From a virus: a stretch of DNA of 23,483 nt. Position 1 is the stretch's first letter; each line of letters opens with the position of its first letter. The DNA is taken from IMG/VR virus record IMGVR_UViG_3300027522_000041, positions 1 through 23,483 of that record. One strand, written 5' to 3'. The position numbers and the translations under genes were made by a program. Shown here in pieces: positions 15,399-23,338 of this stretch. Below the pieces are notes generated by a model. The model saw nothing but the letters and a program-made list of their open reading frames with translations, made no database searches and was not told where the DNA came from.

Positions 15399-17699
15399 TT
15401 ATTCCCCTATATATCTATAGTACACCTTCCCTATTGCTTTTTCATTAATAGGATTCTTACTGTTTTTCTGAAGCTCCGCAGTTGTAGGTTCATTCTTTTT
15501 ATGCCAAGGTTTAGAGGAGTATCCGTCATTATAGTACTTATCACCCCCAGCAGTTATCCCCATGTGACTATAATTTCTATCTGCATCAGATCCTTTGTAA
15601 AATTGAACTATATCGCCTGGAGTTTGTTGCCCTTCTGGTACAAAATCATACCCATGAGATTTATAGTTACTAGCAAACTTGTCATTATCCTGCTCTAACC
15701 TCCCATCCCATTTACCTGACTCTCTCAGTATCTCTGAGGTAGATGACACACAAGTATTACCATAACAGATAGGAGTTCCTCCCGGAGATTTAAACTGTGC
15801 GCCAAATGCTAGTGGGCTAGCATACTCTATACCCTTTTGGACTGCAATAGCCGCTGCTTTATACTGCATAGGTATATTTGAGAGAAGCTTACTCCAAGCA
15901 GAGTTCGGCTTTTCACCATACGCTTCTGGAAACCATGACTGGCTCAGTCTACTAAAATCTCTTTTGTTATCTGCTGCAGTTTGTGAATTCTGAATTACAA
16001 TATTATCATCAAACCCACCTTTCTGATATTTACCTTTAAATCCTCCAGTCTTTTGTTTTTTATTTAAATCTTTTGTATTATCTCCTGGCACATTACCTCT
16101 TACGTTCCGTACCATTTCAAGCGTACCCGCAACTAAAGCGTCAGCGGCCTGCCTAGCAGGTTTTCCTTTTGATAGCGCGGCTGGCACCATAGGGAGTGCA
16201 GCGAGAGTACTTAATAACGCATCAGTGTACTCGCCTTTTGCGTAATCTTTATCTGCTTGTTTTGCGTACTTAGCCCAAGCAAATGGGTTTATATTATCAA
16301 GAACATAGTCATCAATGATGTTTCTGTTTGTGGAATTTATAGGGATACTGTGAGGCATGTCCTGATTTCTAACACTGTACCCAAATGCAGTCATAGGACT
16401 TGCAGCATAATCAGTCAACTTTTCACCCCAGGAAGGCTCTTTATACGCCATAGACCTATTCGATGAATTTGGCGTTGATGAAGTTAGTTTTTGCCCTTGT
16501 AAATCTAAAACATCCTTAGAATAATTATGTACTGATGTATTATCAGATACTGAAGATAAATCTTCGTACGGATCAAACCCACCTTTCTGTTTATAAAAAG
16601 CTGACATGTTTTTTATAGTATTACCTGCATCTCCTATATGTGTTGAATACCCTGAACCACTGCCAGAATTCCGCATTGTTTTTACTAAATCTGGAGGCAA
16701 TATAAACTCATCAGCACGGGCTGCATTATAGGGACCATTACTAAGCTTTCTTGCCTTAGAGGTACTATTTATCATATTGAATGACTCCGCAGTTGACTTA
16801 TCAGTAGTTATATTAATCAATCTTCTCGGATCGCCAGGCGCTAAATAAGCTGCTTGCCCCTCAAGCCTAGGTAAATTTGTATTACGTTTAGTATTATTTA
16901 CATAGAATTCATTTGCACTATTTGAAAACCAATTCCCATCCTCATAGTTTTTAAAACTCTTTGAGGTTACGTTTGCATCTTCTATTCTACTTAATCTAAC
17001 TGCATCTTTTTTTGGAATTATTTTAACTCCATCCTTTGTAAATGCTGAAACTCCTTTTGGGAACATAGCTTTTGCGCCCGACCCAAAAGTTTTCAAAGCT
17101 TTTCCATACGGAAATAAAGCTTCAAAAGTTAAATGTGAGGCGTCTGCATCAGGTATATTCATCCCATGGCTATTTAACCACATCTCACTAGTTTTATTCG
17201 TCTCATACTCCGCCTGAAAGTCCATATTAGCTTCCATTTCTGGAGTTATTGCATTAGGATTTGGTTTTGTATAATTTACATTAGTACTTTCAGATACTGA
17301 AGATAATTTTTCAAAAGGGTCAAACCCACCTTTCTGAAAACTTTTGCTGCGTAGAGAGCCTTTAAACTCTTCAAGATCAAACCCGCCATTTTTATAGTCT
17401 GCTGGTGTTTCTATAACTGTACCTTTGTCTTCTCCCATAGGAAGATTACCTACTCCAGGAGGAACATTCTCATAACTCCTAACTAAGCTACCCTGTTTAT
17501 CAACCTTTTTAATGTCAATAGGATAATCCATGTCCATAGTATTAAAGCTCCCAGTAGATTCAGGAAAAACCATTGAAGTCCCTTCAGGTTGATTACTCAA
17601 CCCTTCCTTCTGCTGTTCAGGAGTTTCTGCAACTTTTGCTTGTTGCATCAAGTCAGTCATAGGCACCTTAGTGGCTATTGACTGCTTTAACATGTCCAT
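15399..17699 (-). CDS. Modular DUF192 / possible ADP-ribosyltransferase / cysteine-peptidase protein with GGF linkers
   Basis: Residues are counted from an upstream TTG (17714); I chose ATG 17699, since the TTG overlaps the portal stop (TTGA) and is a weaker start. Residues about 22-108 match DUF192 (PF02643)-type spacing: VAETPEQQKEGLSN, TSMVFPESTGSFNTMDMDYP, IDIKKVDKQGSLV, VIETPADY. Then come GGF motifs (109-131). About 200-345 resembles ADP-ribosyltransferase-like phage domains (VRLSRIEDAN, DGNWFSNSANEF, RADEFILPPDLV; low confidence). Another GGF motif (376-382) precedes an unknown domain (430-520: SWGEKLTDYAASPMTAFGYS, INPFAWAKYAKQADKDYA). Two GGF motifs (556-568) precede a C-terminal NlpC/P60- or CHAP-like cysteine peptidase (candidate Cys655 in CYGNTCVSS, candidate His717 in YSHMGI, TPGDIVQFYKG between them). 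Placed between portal and scaffold, it may be an internal 'polyvalent' virion protein, a lysin, or the maturation protease (inference). Confidence 0.8.
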   Translation of the reverse strand: MDMLKQSIATKVPMTDLMQQAKVAETPEQQKEGLSNQPEGTSMVFPESTGSFNTMDMDYPIDIKKVDKQGSLVRSYENVPPGVGNLPMGEDKGTVIETPADYKNGGFDLEEFKGSLRSKSFQKGGFDPFEKLSSVSESTNVNYTKPNPNAITPEMEANMDFQAEYETNKTSEMWLNSHGMNIPDADASHLTFEALFPYGKALKTFGSGAKAMFPKGVSAFTKDGVKIIPKKDAVRLSRIEDANVTSKSFKNYEDGNWFSNSANEFYVNNTKRNTNLPRLEGQAAYLAPGDPRRLINITTDKSTAESFNMINSTSKARKLSNGPYNAARADEFILPPDLVKTMRNSGSGSGYSTHIGDAGNTIKNMSAFYKQKGGFDPYEDLSSVSDNTSVHNYSKDVLDLQGQKLTSSTPNSSNRSMAYKEPSWGEKLTDYAASPMTAFGYSVRNQDMPHSIPINSTNRNIIDDYVLDNINPFAWAKYAKQADKDYAKGEYTDALLSTLAALPMVPAALSKGKPARQAADALVAGTLEMVRNVRGNVPGDNTKDLNKKQKTGGFKGKYQKGGFDDNIVIQNSQTAADNKRDFSRLSQSWFPEAYGEKPNSAWSKLLSNIPMQYKAAAIAVQKGIEYASPLAFGAQFKSPGGTPICYGNTCVSSTSEILRESGKWDGRLEQDNDKFASNYKSHGYDFVPEGQQTPGDIVQFYKGSDADRNYSHMGITAGGDKYYNDGYSSKPWHKKNEPTTAELQKNSKNPINEKAIGKVYYRYIGE
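16009..17391 (-). repeat. Dispersed QKGGF-encoding repeat within the modular protein gene
   Basis: The 17-base plus-strand sequence tcaaacccacctttctg occurs exactly at 16009-16025, 16573-16589 and 17320-17336, and a diverged copy (tcaaacccgccattt) at 17377-17391. A further GGF coded by other bases is near 16040. On the minus strand it encodes QKGGFD. Two copies (at about 17320 and 16573) extend into a longer protein repeat, DP[F/Y]E[K/D]LSSVS with similar following residues. The copies flank predicted domain boundaries. Confidence 0.85.
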
Positions 17700-17710
17700 T
17701 GGATTTAAAC

Positions 17711-20059
17711 TCAATTTTCGCTAGATTTAGATTTATCTTTTGATTGTCTTTCTTGTGAAGCTAAGGATTCTCTATTCTTCCTTTCACCGGATTGTCTATC
17801 GGCTGCAGACTGTCTTTCTCGTGACCTAGAGTCCTCTCTCTTGAGACTTTCATCGTTCCGCTTAGATCTACTACCCTCGATCGCTTGAGAGGCCTGTACG
17901 TCGACCTGACGCTCTTTAACGTTTAAATCTCCTTCCTGCTTATCAACTTGGGCATCCAGTTTCATCATTTCAACCTTAGCACGGATCATTGCAACTTCAA
18001 TATCAGTCTCACGATCCTTTTCCTTATTCATATTTTCATTTTCTGCCTCAGCTTGTTGCTGTTGAAGAAGAGCTTGTTGCATTTCTTGTTCAGCTTGTTG
18101 TTGTGATTGCTCTAATTCTTGTAGAGATTTCTCAGCTGATGATATTTTACCTTTAATGTCTGTGAAGCTTTCCGCATCGAACATCTCCGCGATAGTAGAA
18201 GCAGGTACACCATTTTGAATCATAGATTGAGACAGTTGCTTAATAGCATCTAACTTATCTTGATCTTTACCAGAGTCTGATACAAATATTCCGTACTCAG
18301 ATTCCATATGCTCCATAGATTCTAAATCTAGGAACTCTGTAACACCGTCAGCCATAACATACATAGCCTTTTTACCATTAATCCAAGCTTCCTTAGAATA
18401 ATCTACTAATGCTTGTAAATCTTTTTGCTCTAACCTTCCAAATTTGCGAAATAGATCTTCTGTAATATGAGAAGACTGTACAATAGCTTGTTGAGAAGTA
18501 GCTTTACCTTCATAACTACCAACTTGTCCTTGTCTTTGTCTATTTACACCAGATAATTTTTCCCATTCCTCCATGATAGAGTTAAGAAGAACAATATACT
18601 GCTCAATAGTCTTAATAGACATATCAAGTACAGATTGATGCTGTGGAGAAAGTTGTACACCTTCTTTATTGTAATCTACCCACGCAACACCCGTACCTTC
18701 TACATAGTACATAAATTTATCCATGTCCCATTTTTTTGGAATCATGTTAATATCAAATTGTACAATAATATCTTTACTTCTAGCAATTGCTAGTTCAAGT
18801 CTATATTTATATATATTATAATTCAATTGGTAAGGAATACCAAGGGATACTAATGAAATATTTCTCGCATTTCTGTCTGAGTACTTTCTACCGTTTATAG
18901 GAAGCTTACATAGAGAAGGATTATCTAAAGAAACTCTTTGATTAGAGATTGGTTTCATTTTTACATAAATATCACCATCAATTCTAGTTCCTTCCATTAC
19001 TTCATTTACCCACATCCAAGTTAAGTTAGCTCCTTGCTCTTTAAGCTCAATTGGCATTTTGAATAATTCATCTACTTCTATTTCTTCTATTGTGCCTGTA
19101 GTAGGATCTGTAAACTCTAAAAAACCAATACGTTTTCTAGACTTCCAGTAAACATTTACAACTTCTATCAATCTACTTCTATGTGCATTTTCATCTGAAG
19201 ATGCACTCTCAGGTCTAAACGCTAAGTATGAATGTAAGTCGTGATTTTCAGGATTTTCTAGTTTTAAAACCTGCTCAGGAGTAAGTTCGTCGTAGTAGTG
19301 ATCTATTATTGTAGATGCATGCACAAACTTACGTACAAGGGCCCAATCGCCATCTTCTACAAACTCTAAATCTGGATCTTTGTCGTAGTCTACATCTATA
19401 GGGTTTAGTATATCATAAAAAGGTTCATTACCTCTCACACCTCTGTGAGTATACACTTCTCCAGTAATTAAAAAATCAAACCAAGCTTTATTAAGCTTTT
19501 CATAGATTTCTTCGCTATACATAATATAGTTTAACGCTCGTTGCCCATGTACAGCTCTTGCATCTACATAAGACTTTTCAAATTGTTCAAGTATGTTTTC
19601 AGGAAGCTCTACTTCTTCAGTAGGAACGCCTGTTTCCATTCCCTGCTCATTAAGCTTATTAATAAAACTCTGTTCTAAGTTTTTATAAATAAGCTGTTGC
19701 TTTTGTGTTTCTTTATTAGAAACAGTATCCGCATTCTTTACAGTAACAGTATAATTAAGAGGTCTTTTAGACTTTTCTCCTAATAGGAGATCAATTATAG
19801 GTTTAATGATAGGGTAGTTACGCATTTTCGAAGGAAAATTCTTTCTAGCTTTACCATACGGTTTTAGTACATACCCATAATCTGACTCTTCAATTACACC
19901 GTTGTAATAGTCATATAAAGATCGTAAATGATCTTTACGTTCACTTGTTCCGTGTCCAGATATATTTATAAATGCTTCAACACATTCTTCTTTCCACTTT
20001 TTAGTCTTTTTACTAAGTGGTATACGCTGTTGTGGTATGTTATCTTCTCCTTTATACAT
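17711..20059 (-). CDS. Portal protein (about 782 aa) with coiled-coil and charged C-terminal tail
   Basis: I chose ATG 20059 over an upstream in-frame TTG at 20068; residue numbers count from the TTG. The portal assignment rests on IIKPIIDLLLGEKSKRPL (about 87-103), the helix pair around KAWFDFLITGEVYTHRG (about 194-210), NPIDVDYDKDPDLEFVEDGD (222-241) and a long helical region (QYIVLLNSIMEEWEKLSGV to EGKATSQQAIVQSSH), all typical of portals of Bacteroidota phages and dodecameric head vertices. The gene is flanked by TerL upstream and the scaffold/capsid block downstream. Residues about 644-732 form a Gln/Glu-rich coiled coil (QQQAEQEMQQALLQQQQAEA), and 733-785 is a striking Arg/Ser/Glu/Lys tail (DSRSRERQSAADRQSGER). 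The tail may be internal and bind DNA or the ejected protein (inference). Confidence 0.85.
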   Translation of the reverse strand: MYKGEDNIPQQRIPLSKKTKKWKEECVEAFINISGHGTSERKDHLRSLYDYYNGVIEESDYGYVLKPYGKARKNFPSKMRNYPIIKPIIDLLLGEKSKRPLNYTVTVKNADTVSNKETQKQQLIYKNLEQSFINKLNEQGMETGVPTEEVELPENILEQFEKSYVDARAVHGQRALNYIMYSEEIYEKLNKAWFDFLITGEVYTHRGVRGNEPFYDILNPIDVDYDKDPDLEFVEDGDWALVRKFVHASTIIDHYYDELTPEQVLKLENPENHDLHSYLAFRPESASSDENAHRSRLIEVVNVYWKSRKRIGFLEFTDPTTGTIEEIEVDELFKMPIELKEQGANLTWMWVNEVMEGTRIDGDIYVKMKPISNQRVSLDNPSLCKLPINGRKYSDRNARNISLVSLGIPYQLNYNIYKYRLELAIARSKDIIVQFDINMIPKKWDMDKFMYYVEGTGVAWVDYNKEGVQLSPQHQSVLDMSIKTIEQYIVLLNSIMEEWEKLSGVNRQRQGQVGSYEGKATSQQAIVQSSHITEDLFRKFGRLEQKDLQALVDYSKEAWINGKKAMYVMADGVTEFLDLESMEHMESEYGIFVSDSGKDQDKLDAIKQLSQSMIQNGVPASTIAEMFDAESFTDIKGKISSAEKSLQELEQSQQQAEQEMQQALLQQQQAEAENENMNKEKDRETDIEVAMIRAKVEMMKLDAQVDKQEGDLNVKERQVDVQASQAIEGSRSKRNDESLKREDSRSRERQSAADRQSGERKNRESLASQERQSKDKSKSSEN

Positions 20060-20135
20060 AATTTTCAAAAATACAAATTAATACTTCATGCCTTGCAGTG
20101 CTTATACATTTTAAACTATTCCTTATAATATAGCA

Positions 20136-22100
20136 CTAATAATAATTTTGGTCAAACCACTTATTTGCTGATCCATCTTCCAATACTTCCCTAACTTCTG
20201 AATTGTACATTTCTCTAGTGTGGTACATGCCAATCATTAAAGCCATTACCCTGTCAAAATTTCCTCTATGATTAAACTTTATTAATTCTTGTAAAAGCGC
20301 TAAGTCATATATCTTATGCATATTTAATACTTGAGAACCATCTTCATTTACATGTCTAACGGTATTTAACCAATCTCTAATATACAATTCACCTTGACGT
20401 TTTCGAGGTTCTGTAGTATGCATACCAAACTGTCTTTTTACTGTTTTACTTCTAAGGTTCTTTTTATCAAGCATTTCAAATTCTTCTTGAAGCCTGTGTA
20501 ATTTTCTATGCCGCCTAGCGTAAGCAATAACTTCACCACGGTCATTCTCAAAACCTATTTTTGCATTGTAATAGTCTGAAAGCATAAACATATTTCTGTT
20601 AAACTCATCTTGACTATGTGGTCTTCCAACATAAGAAGCTACAATCATATCATCTGGCCGGGATATATTATTAACCCTTTTAAGAACATAGCATGCTCCT
20701 AAAGATGATGAATCTGCAGATTGATTTTGCCCATATGGATCATGGCATATTAAATATAGATTAGCAGGAACTTGTTGACTTTCATTTTTATATGGAGACT
20801 CATATATTACAGTACACCCATTTAAGTTATCTTCTTTTCTGTGAGGGTATCTTAAAATAGGTCTAGCATCTCCTTCAAGTTTAAACTGTATTTTATTTTC
20901 TTTTCCGTGATACAAAGATCCAGCCGTCCCTATTGTATGTAACTTGTTGACTTTTACATTATTATACTGTTCTTGTAAAGATGCTATATCAAATAGATTT
21001 GCTGAAATCTGAAGAGTAGCTTCTCTAGGATTCATTGGATGCTCTGCTATGTACTGATCAAGAGCTTTAGGATCATTTGTTCCCTTTTTCTTTATTCTGT
21101 TTTCTTCTTCAAAAGCCACTGCAGTATCTCTACTAGAGTTACCATCTTTATCTATAAAGCCTTCTAGGTTTTCATAAATAGGAACAAAGTGTCCACAGTA
21201 TGTACCAGCCGCTCCTGCATCCCAAATATTAGAAAAAGATAAGCAATCATACGAATGTGGGTTGTAGAATAACTCTTCCATCCCTTCAAAATCAGCTCCT
21301 TCTGTACCACCAGTACCAAAAGCTACCATAGTACCAAGAGTGTTTGCACCTTGACGCATTGTAGGCATTGATACTTCCCAAGCTTTTAACAGCCCTGGGA
21401 ATGCACCAGCTTCTTCAAAAAATATAAGTTCACCAGCTTTCCCCCTTACTTTATCTGGATTATCTTTTAGAGACACACCCATAATCATAGACTTCATGCC
21501 TAATTCAACATCTGCACCGTTTACATTCTTTTTGTAACCAGACATCTTGTTCATTTCTCTATCCTTAAGACGAGGTTGAGTCCATGCTGTATTATTATCC
21601 ACAAAAGATAGGATCTCCCAGGCCTTAGACAACAGCCCATCACCAATAAGGTATTCCTTCTGTCCTGCAAACACATAATTCTTACTATTACGAACTAAGA
21701 AGTAATTTCTAGCAAGCATTGCTGCGGCTTTATATGAATAACCTTTACGACGTGCTTTTAACACTGTCATATGTTTATTAGATTTTCTACATTCATCTAT
21801 TGCTGTGAAATATTTAAAATCTCCATCATAAAAAGCAGGAAATGTACGTTCACGTTTAGCTAGTACAGTACCATCAGGTAGGATCTCTTCTACAGACCTA
21901 TCAATAGGGCAGAAATTTAAATAAAAATAGTGGTTACCTGTAATAGTAGTAGCACCTACAGTATAACCGTATAAACACTTTTGTTTTTGGTCATCCCAAT
22001 ACTCATAATAATCTTTAGTCCCAGGCAAGGCTCTAGTGTATACTCCATACTCCATGTACAATAGAGCAGTCTTCCTAAATGCATCAGTGTCTTTAAACAT
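20136..22100 (-). CDS. terL: Terminase large subunit (654 aa)
   Basis: TerL packages DNA by ATP hydrolysis and cuts concatemers. Visible motifs: a Walker-A-like loop at about 114-124 (LKARRKGYSYK), unusual in lacking the classic GKS/T but in the right place; Walker B at 224-231 (ELIFFEEAG); a coupling stretch at about 256-265 (GTMVAFGTGG). The nuclease domain has Asp454 (ICHDPYG), Glu518/Asp520 (IGFENDRGEVIAYAR) and Asp616 (FDRVMALMIGMYH), the expected RNase-H-like acidic triad. Length fits the family. It overlaps the upstream 80-aa gene by 8 bases (ATGTTTAA) and is followed by the portal after a roughly 75-base spacer. The best-supported gene in the window; whether packaging is headful or at cos sites cannot be told here. 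Confidence 0.95.
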   Translation of the reverse strand: MFKDTDAFRKTALLYMEYGVYTRALPGTKDYYEYWDDQKQKCLYGYTVGATTITGNHYFYLNFCPIDRSVEEILPDGTVLAKRERTFPAFYDGDFKYFTAIDECRKSNKHMTVLKARRKGYSYKAAAMLARNYFLVRNSKNYVFAGQKEYLIGDGLLSKAWEILSFVDNNTAWTQPRLKDREMNKMSGYKKNVNGADVELGMKSMIMGVSLKDNPDKVRGKAGELIFFEEAGAFPGLLKAWEVSMPTMRQGANTLGTMVAFGTGGTEGADFEGMEELFYNPHSYDCLSFSNIWDAGAAGTYCGHFVPIYENLEGFIDKDGNSSRDTAVAFEEENRIKKKGTNDPKALDQYIAEHPMNPREATLQISANLFDIASLQEQYNNVKVNKLHTIGTAGSLYHGKENKIQFKLEGDARPILRYPHRKEDNLNGCTVIYESPYKNESQQVPANLYLICHDPYGQNQSADSSSLGACYVLKRVNNISRPDDMIVASYVGRPHSQDEFNRNMFMLSDYYNAKIGFENDRGEVIAYARRHRKLHRLQEEFEMLDKKNLRSKTVKRQFGMHTTEPRKRQGELYIRDWLNTVRHVNEDGSQVLNMHKIYDLALLQELIKFNHRGNFDRVMALMIGMYHTREMYNSEVREVLEDGSANKWFDQNYY

Positions 22101-22335
22101 CTTTCAATGTACTTAGTATTGTGCACTTTTCAAAATCTTCTAAGCTGCCATAGTGATCTAAGAGCATTTCTATTATAGAATGCTTATCATTAAAATTAAA
22201 AGGAAGCGAAAAGTAATCTTTATCACTGTCATTTAATTCTTTATACAATTTATCTAAGTTCTTTTCTTTAGTTATAACTGCATACGCATTATCCATTGCT
22301 GTGTTTAAGTTTTCTAATCCTTCTAAATAATCCAT
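22093..22335 (-). CDS. Small protein before terL, unknown function (80 aa)
   Basis: An 80-aa acidic, mostly helical protein (MDYLEGLENLNTAMDNAYAV, then NFNDKHSIIEMLLDHYGSLE, closing DFEKCTILSTLKDV). I recognise no family. It shares one base (TAATG) with the stop of the preceding 174-aa gene and overlaps terL by 8 bases, so translation is probably coupled to both. Position suggests a packaging accessory. The one visible cysteine is not part of a motif. Confidence 0.65.
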   Translation of the reverse strand: MDYLEGLENLNTAMDNAYAVITKEKNLDKLYKELNDSDKDYFSLPFNFNDKHSIIEMLLDHYGSLEDFEKCTILSTLKDV

Positions 22336-22859
22336 TACTGACTGTATTTATTAACTATAACTCCACCCCTATTTGCAGAGAGAGTTTGTTGTTCTTTCTT
22401 GACTAGCTCTTCTAACTTACTAAGACCATTAACTACGTCGGCCATTTTAGATAGATTAGCTACTAAATCTTTTGCTTGATATATAGGTCTCCCATTATCA
22501 TCTACATCTGTAAGATCTACAATCTCAAAGTAATGTTTCAACTTATTTATTGCAGACCTAGCAGCTTTCAAAAGCTTTATTGCGTGTGTTTCTTTTAACT
22601 CTATATATTTATCGCATGCAGCGTTAACTTTAGTATCAGGAGTCCATTTACTTTTAAACACACTGCTTATAATCTTTTCCTGTTTCTCAGTTAGGTCATA
22701 AACAGAGAATGGGGAGTTATGATCGCACATGTGGTACACATACGAGAACTCTTTAATAGCTATATCCTTTTTCCTCTTTGAGATTTCTTCAAACTCTTTA
22801 ATCGTGAGTACGTACGGAGACACTATGACTGAGTCATTACTTATTGTTAACAGTTCCAT
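22335..22859 (-). CDS. Protein in the small-terminase slot, unknown function (174 aa)
   Basis: I do not recognise a verified family. The protein is helical and basic-acidic mixed: ILTIKEFEEISKRKKDIAI-like N-terminal segment, FSYVYHMCDHNSPFSVYDLT in the middle, AIKLLKAARSAINKLKHYFE and DLVANLSKMADVVNGLSKLE towards the C-terminus, and a short basic end. It is separated from terL by a single small gene, which is where small terminase subunits often lie, but no helix-turn-helix motif is clear. Phage proteins with a similar IKEFSYVYHMCDxxSP stretch occur upstream of packaging genes. It overlaps the HU-like gene by 23 bases and the 80-aa gene by 1. Function by position only. Confidence 0.7.
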   Translation of the reverse strand: MELLTISNDSVIVSPYVLTIKEFEEISKRKKDIAIKEFSYVYHMCDHNSPFSVYDLTEKQEKIISSVFKSKWTPDTKVNAACDKYIELKETHAIKLLKAARSAINKLKHYFEIVDLTDVDDNGRPIYQAKDLVANLSKMADVVNGLSKLEELVKKEQQTLSANRGGVIVNKYSQ

Positions 22860-23061
22860 TCTTTTTATTTTGTATATGAGCTAACCTGCCCGGTTTAACA
22901 GAGAACTTACCAAAATAAGGTAACCTAACCGTTTCAAACTCCCCTTTCTTTATAACGTCATGTATAAATTTAAACTGGTAGTTTACTATATCTTCAACTT
23001 TACTTAGCGGCAGGTTATACTTCGTCGCTAGCTTTTGGATCAGGCTTTTTTTGATGCTCAC
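22837..23061 (-). CDS. Short HU/IHF-like DNA-binding protein (74 aa)
   Basis: The N-terminal IKKSLIQKLATKYNLPLSKV and DIVNYQFKFIHDVIKKGEFE match the helical dimerisation region of HU/IHF proteins, and VRLPYFGKFSVKPGR matches the strand around the conserved GFGxF. The protein ends near residue 74, so the DNA-clasping beta-arm and C-terminal helix of the usual 90-aa HU are missing or greatly shortened. The only sensible start is GTG at 23061, which fits the HU N-terminus. It overlaps the zinc-ribbon gene by 47 bases and the 174-aa gene by 23. HU/IHF-like genes are recurrent in the structural blocks of crAss-like phages (family knowledge). It may bend DNA for packaging or organise virion DNA. 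Confidence 0.8.
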   Translation of the reverse strand: MSIKKSLIQKLATKYNLPLSKVEDIVNYQFKFIHDVIKKGEFETVRLPYFGKFSVKPGRLAHIQNKKNGTVNNK

Positions 23062-23338
23062 TGTCTGTTAGTATTAATTCAACTGGCCATTTACTAGGCA
23101 CGTTAGGGCAATCTGCAGTTTTCCATTTAGCTTTATGTTCAACTAAACACCCACATTTACCACATCTCATTTTCTCTTTTATTAAAAATGGACATGCGTT
23201 ACAAATTTTTAATCTTTCTATATAATTTTCAGAAGACACATTTGGTGCCCCTTCTTTTACGTATTTAGCAAGTTCAGCAGTAAAAGACTTAGCCATAGAA
23301 AAAATACTTGGCAATTTTAATTTTTTTTCTTTAGACAT
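23015..23338 (-). CDS. Zinc-ribbon-like cysteine-rich protein (107 aa)
   Basis: Six cysteines form a clear pattern at residues 46, 49 (CNAC), 59, 62, 64 (CGKCGC) and 77 (DCP), with His68 nearby, as in zinc-ribbon or rubredoxin-like knuckles. An amphipathic N-terminal helix precedes them (SMAKSFTAELAKYV). It starts 8 bases inside the preceding gene (ATGTCTAA) and its last 47 bases overlap the HU-like gene in another frame. Similar short proteins with ERLKICxxCP...CGKCGC are found in many phages of Gram-negative hosts and remain uncharacterised, as far as I know. Metal binding is a strong inference; function unknown. Confidence 0.75.
   Translation of the reverse strand: MSKEKKLKLPSIFSMAKSFTAELAKYVKEGAPNVSSENYIERLKICNACPFLIKEKMRCGKCGCLVEHKAKWKTADCPNVPSKWPVELILTDSEHQKKPDPKASDEV

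Noticed and set aside
20066-20073. TATTTTTG just upstream of the portal ATG, a second -7-like match
   Set aside because: No -33 element is present, and it lies so close to the ATG that the transcript would be leaderless; likely chance.
20097-20137. Inverted repeat AGTGCT…AGCACT between terL and portal
   Set aside because: The stem is only 6 bp with a loop of about 29 bases and no U-tract, so it is not a convincing terminator.
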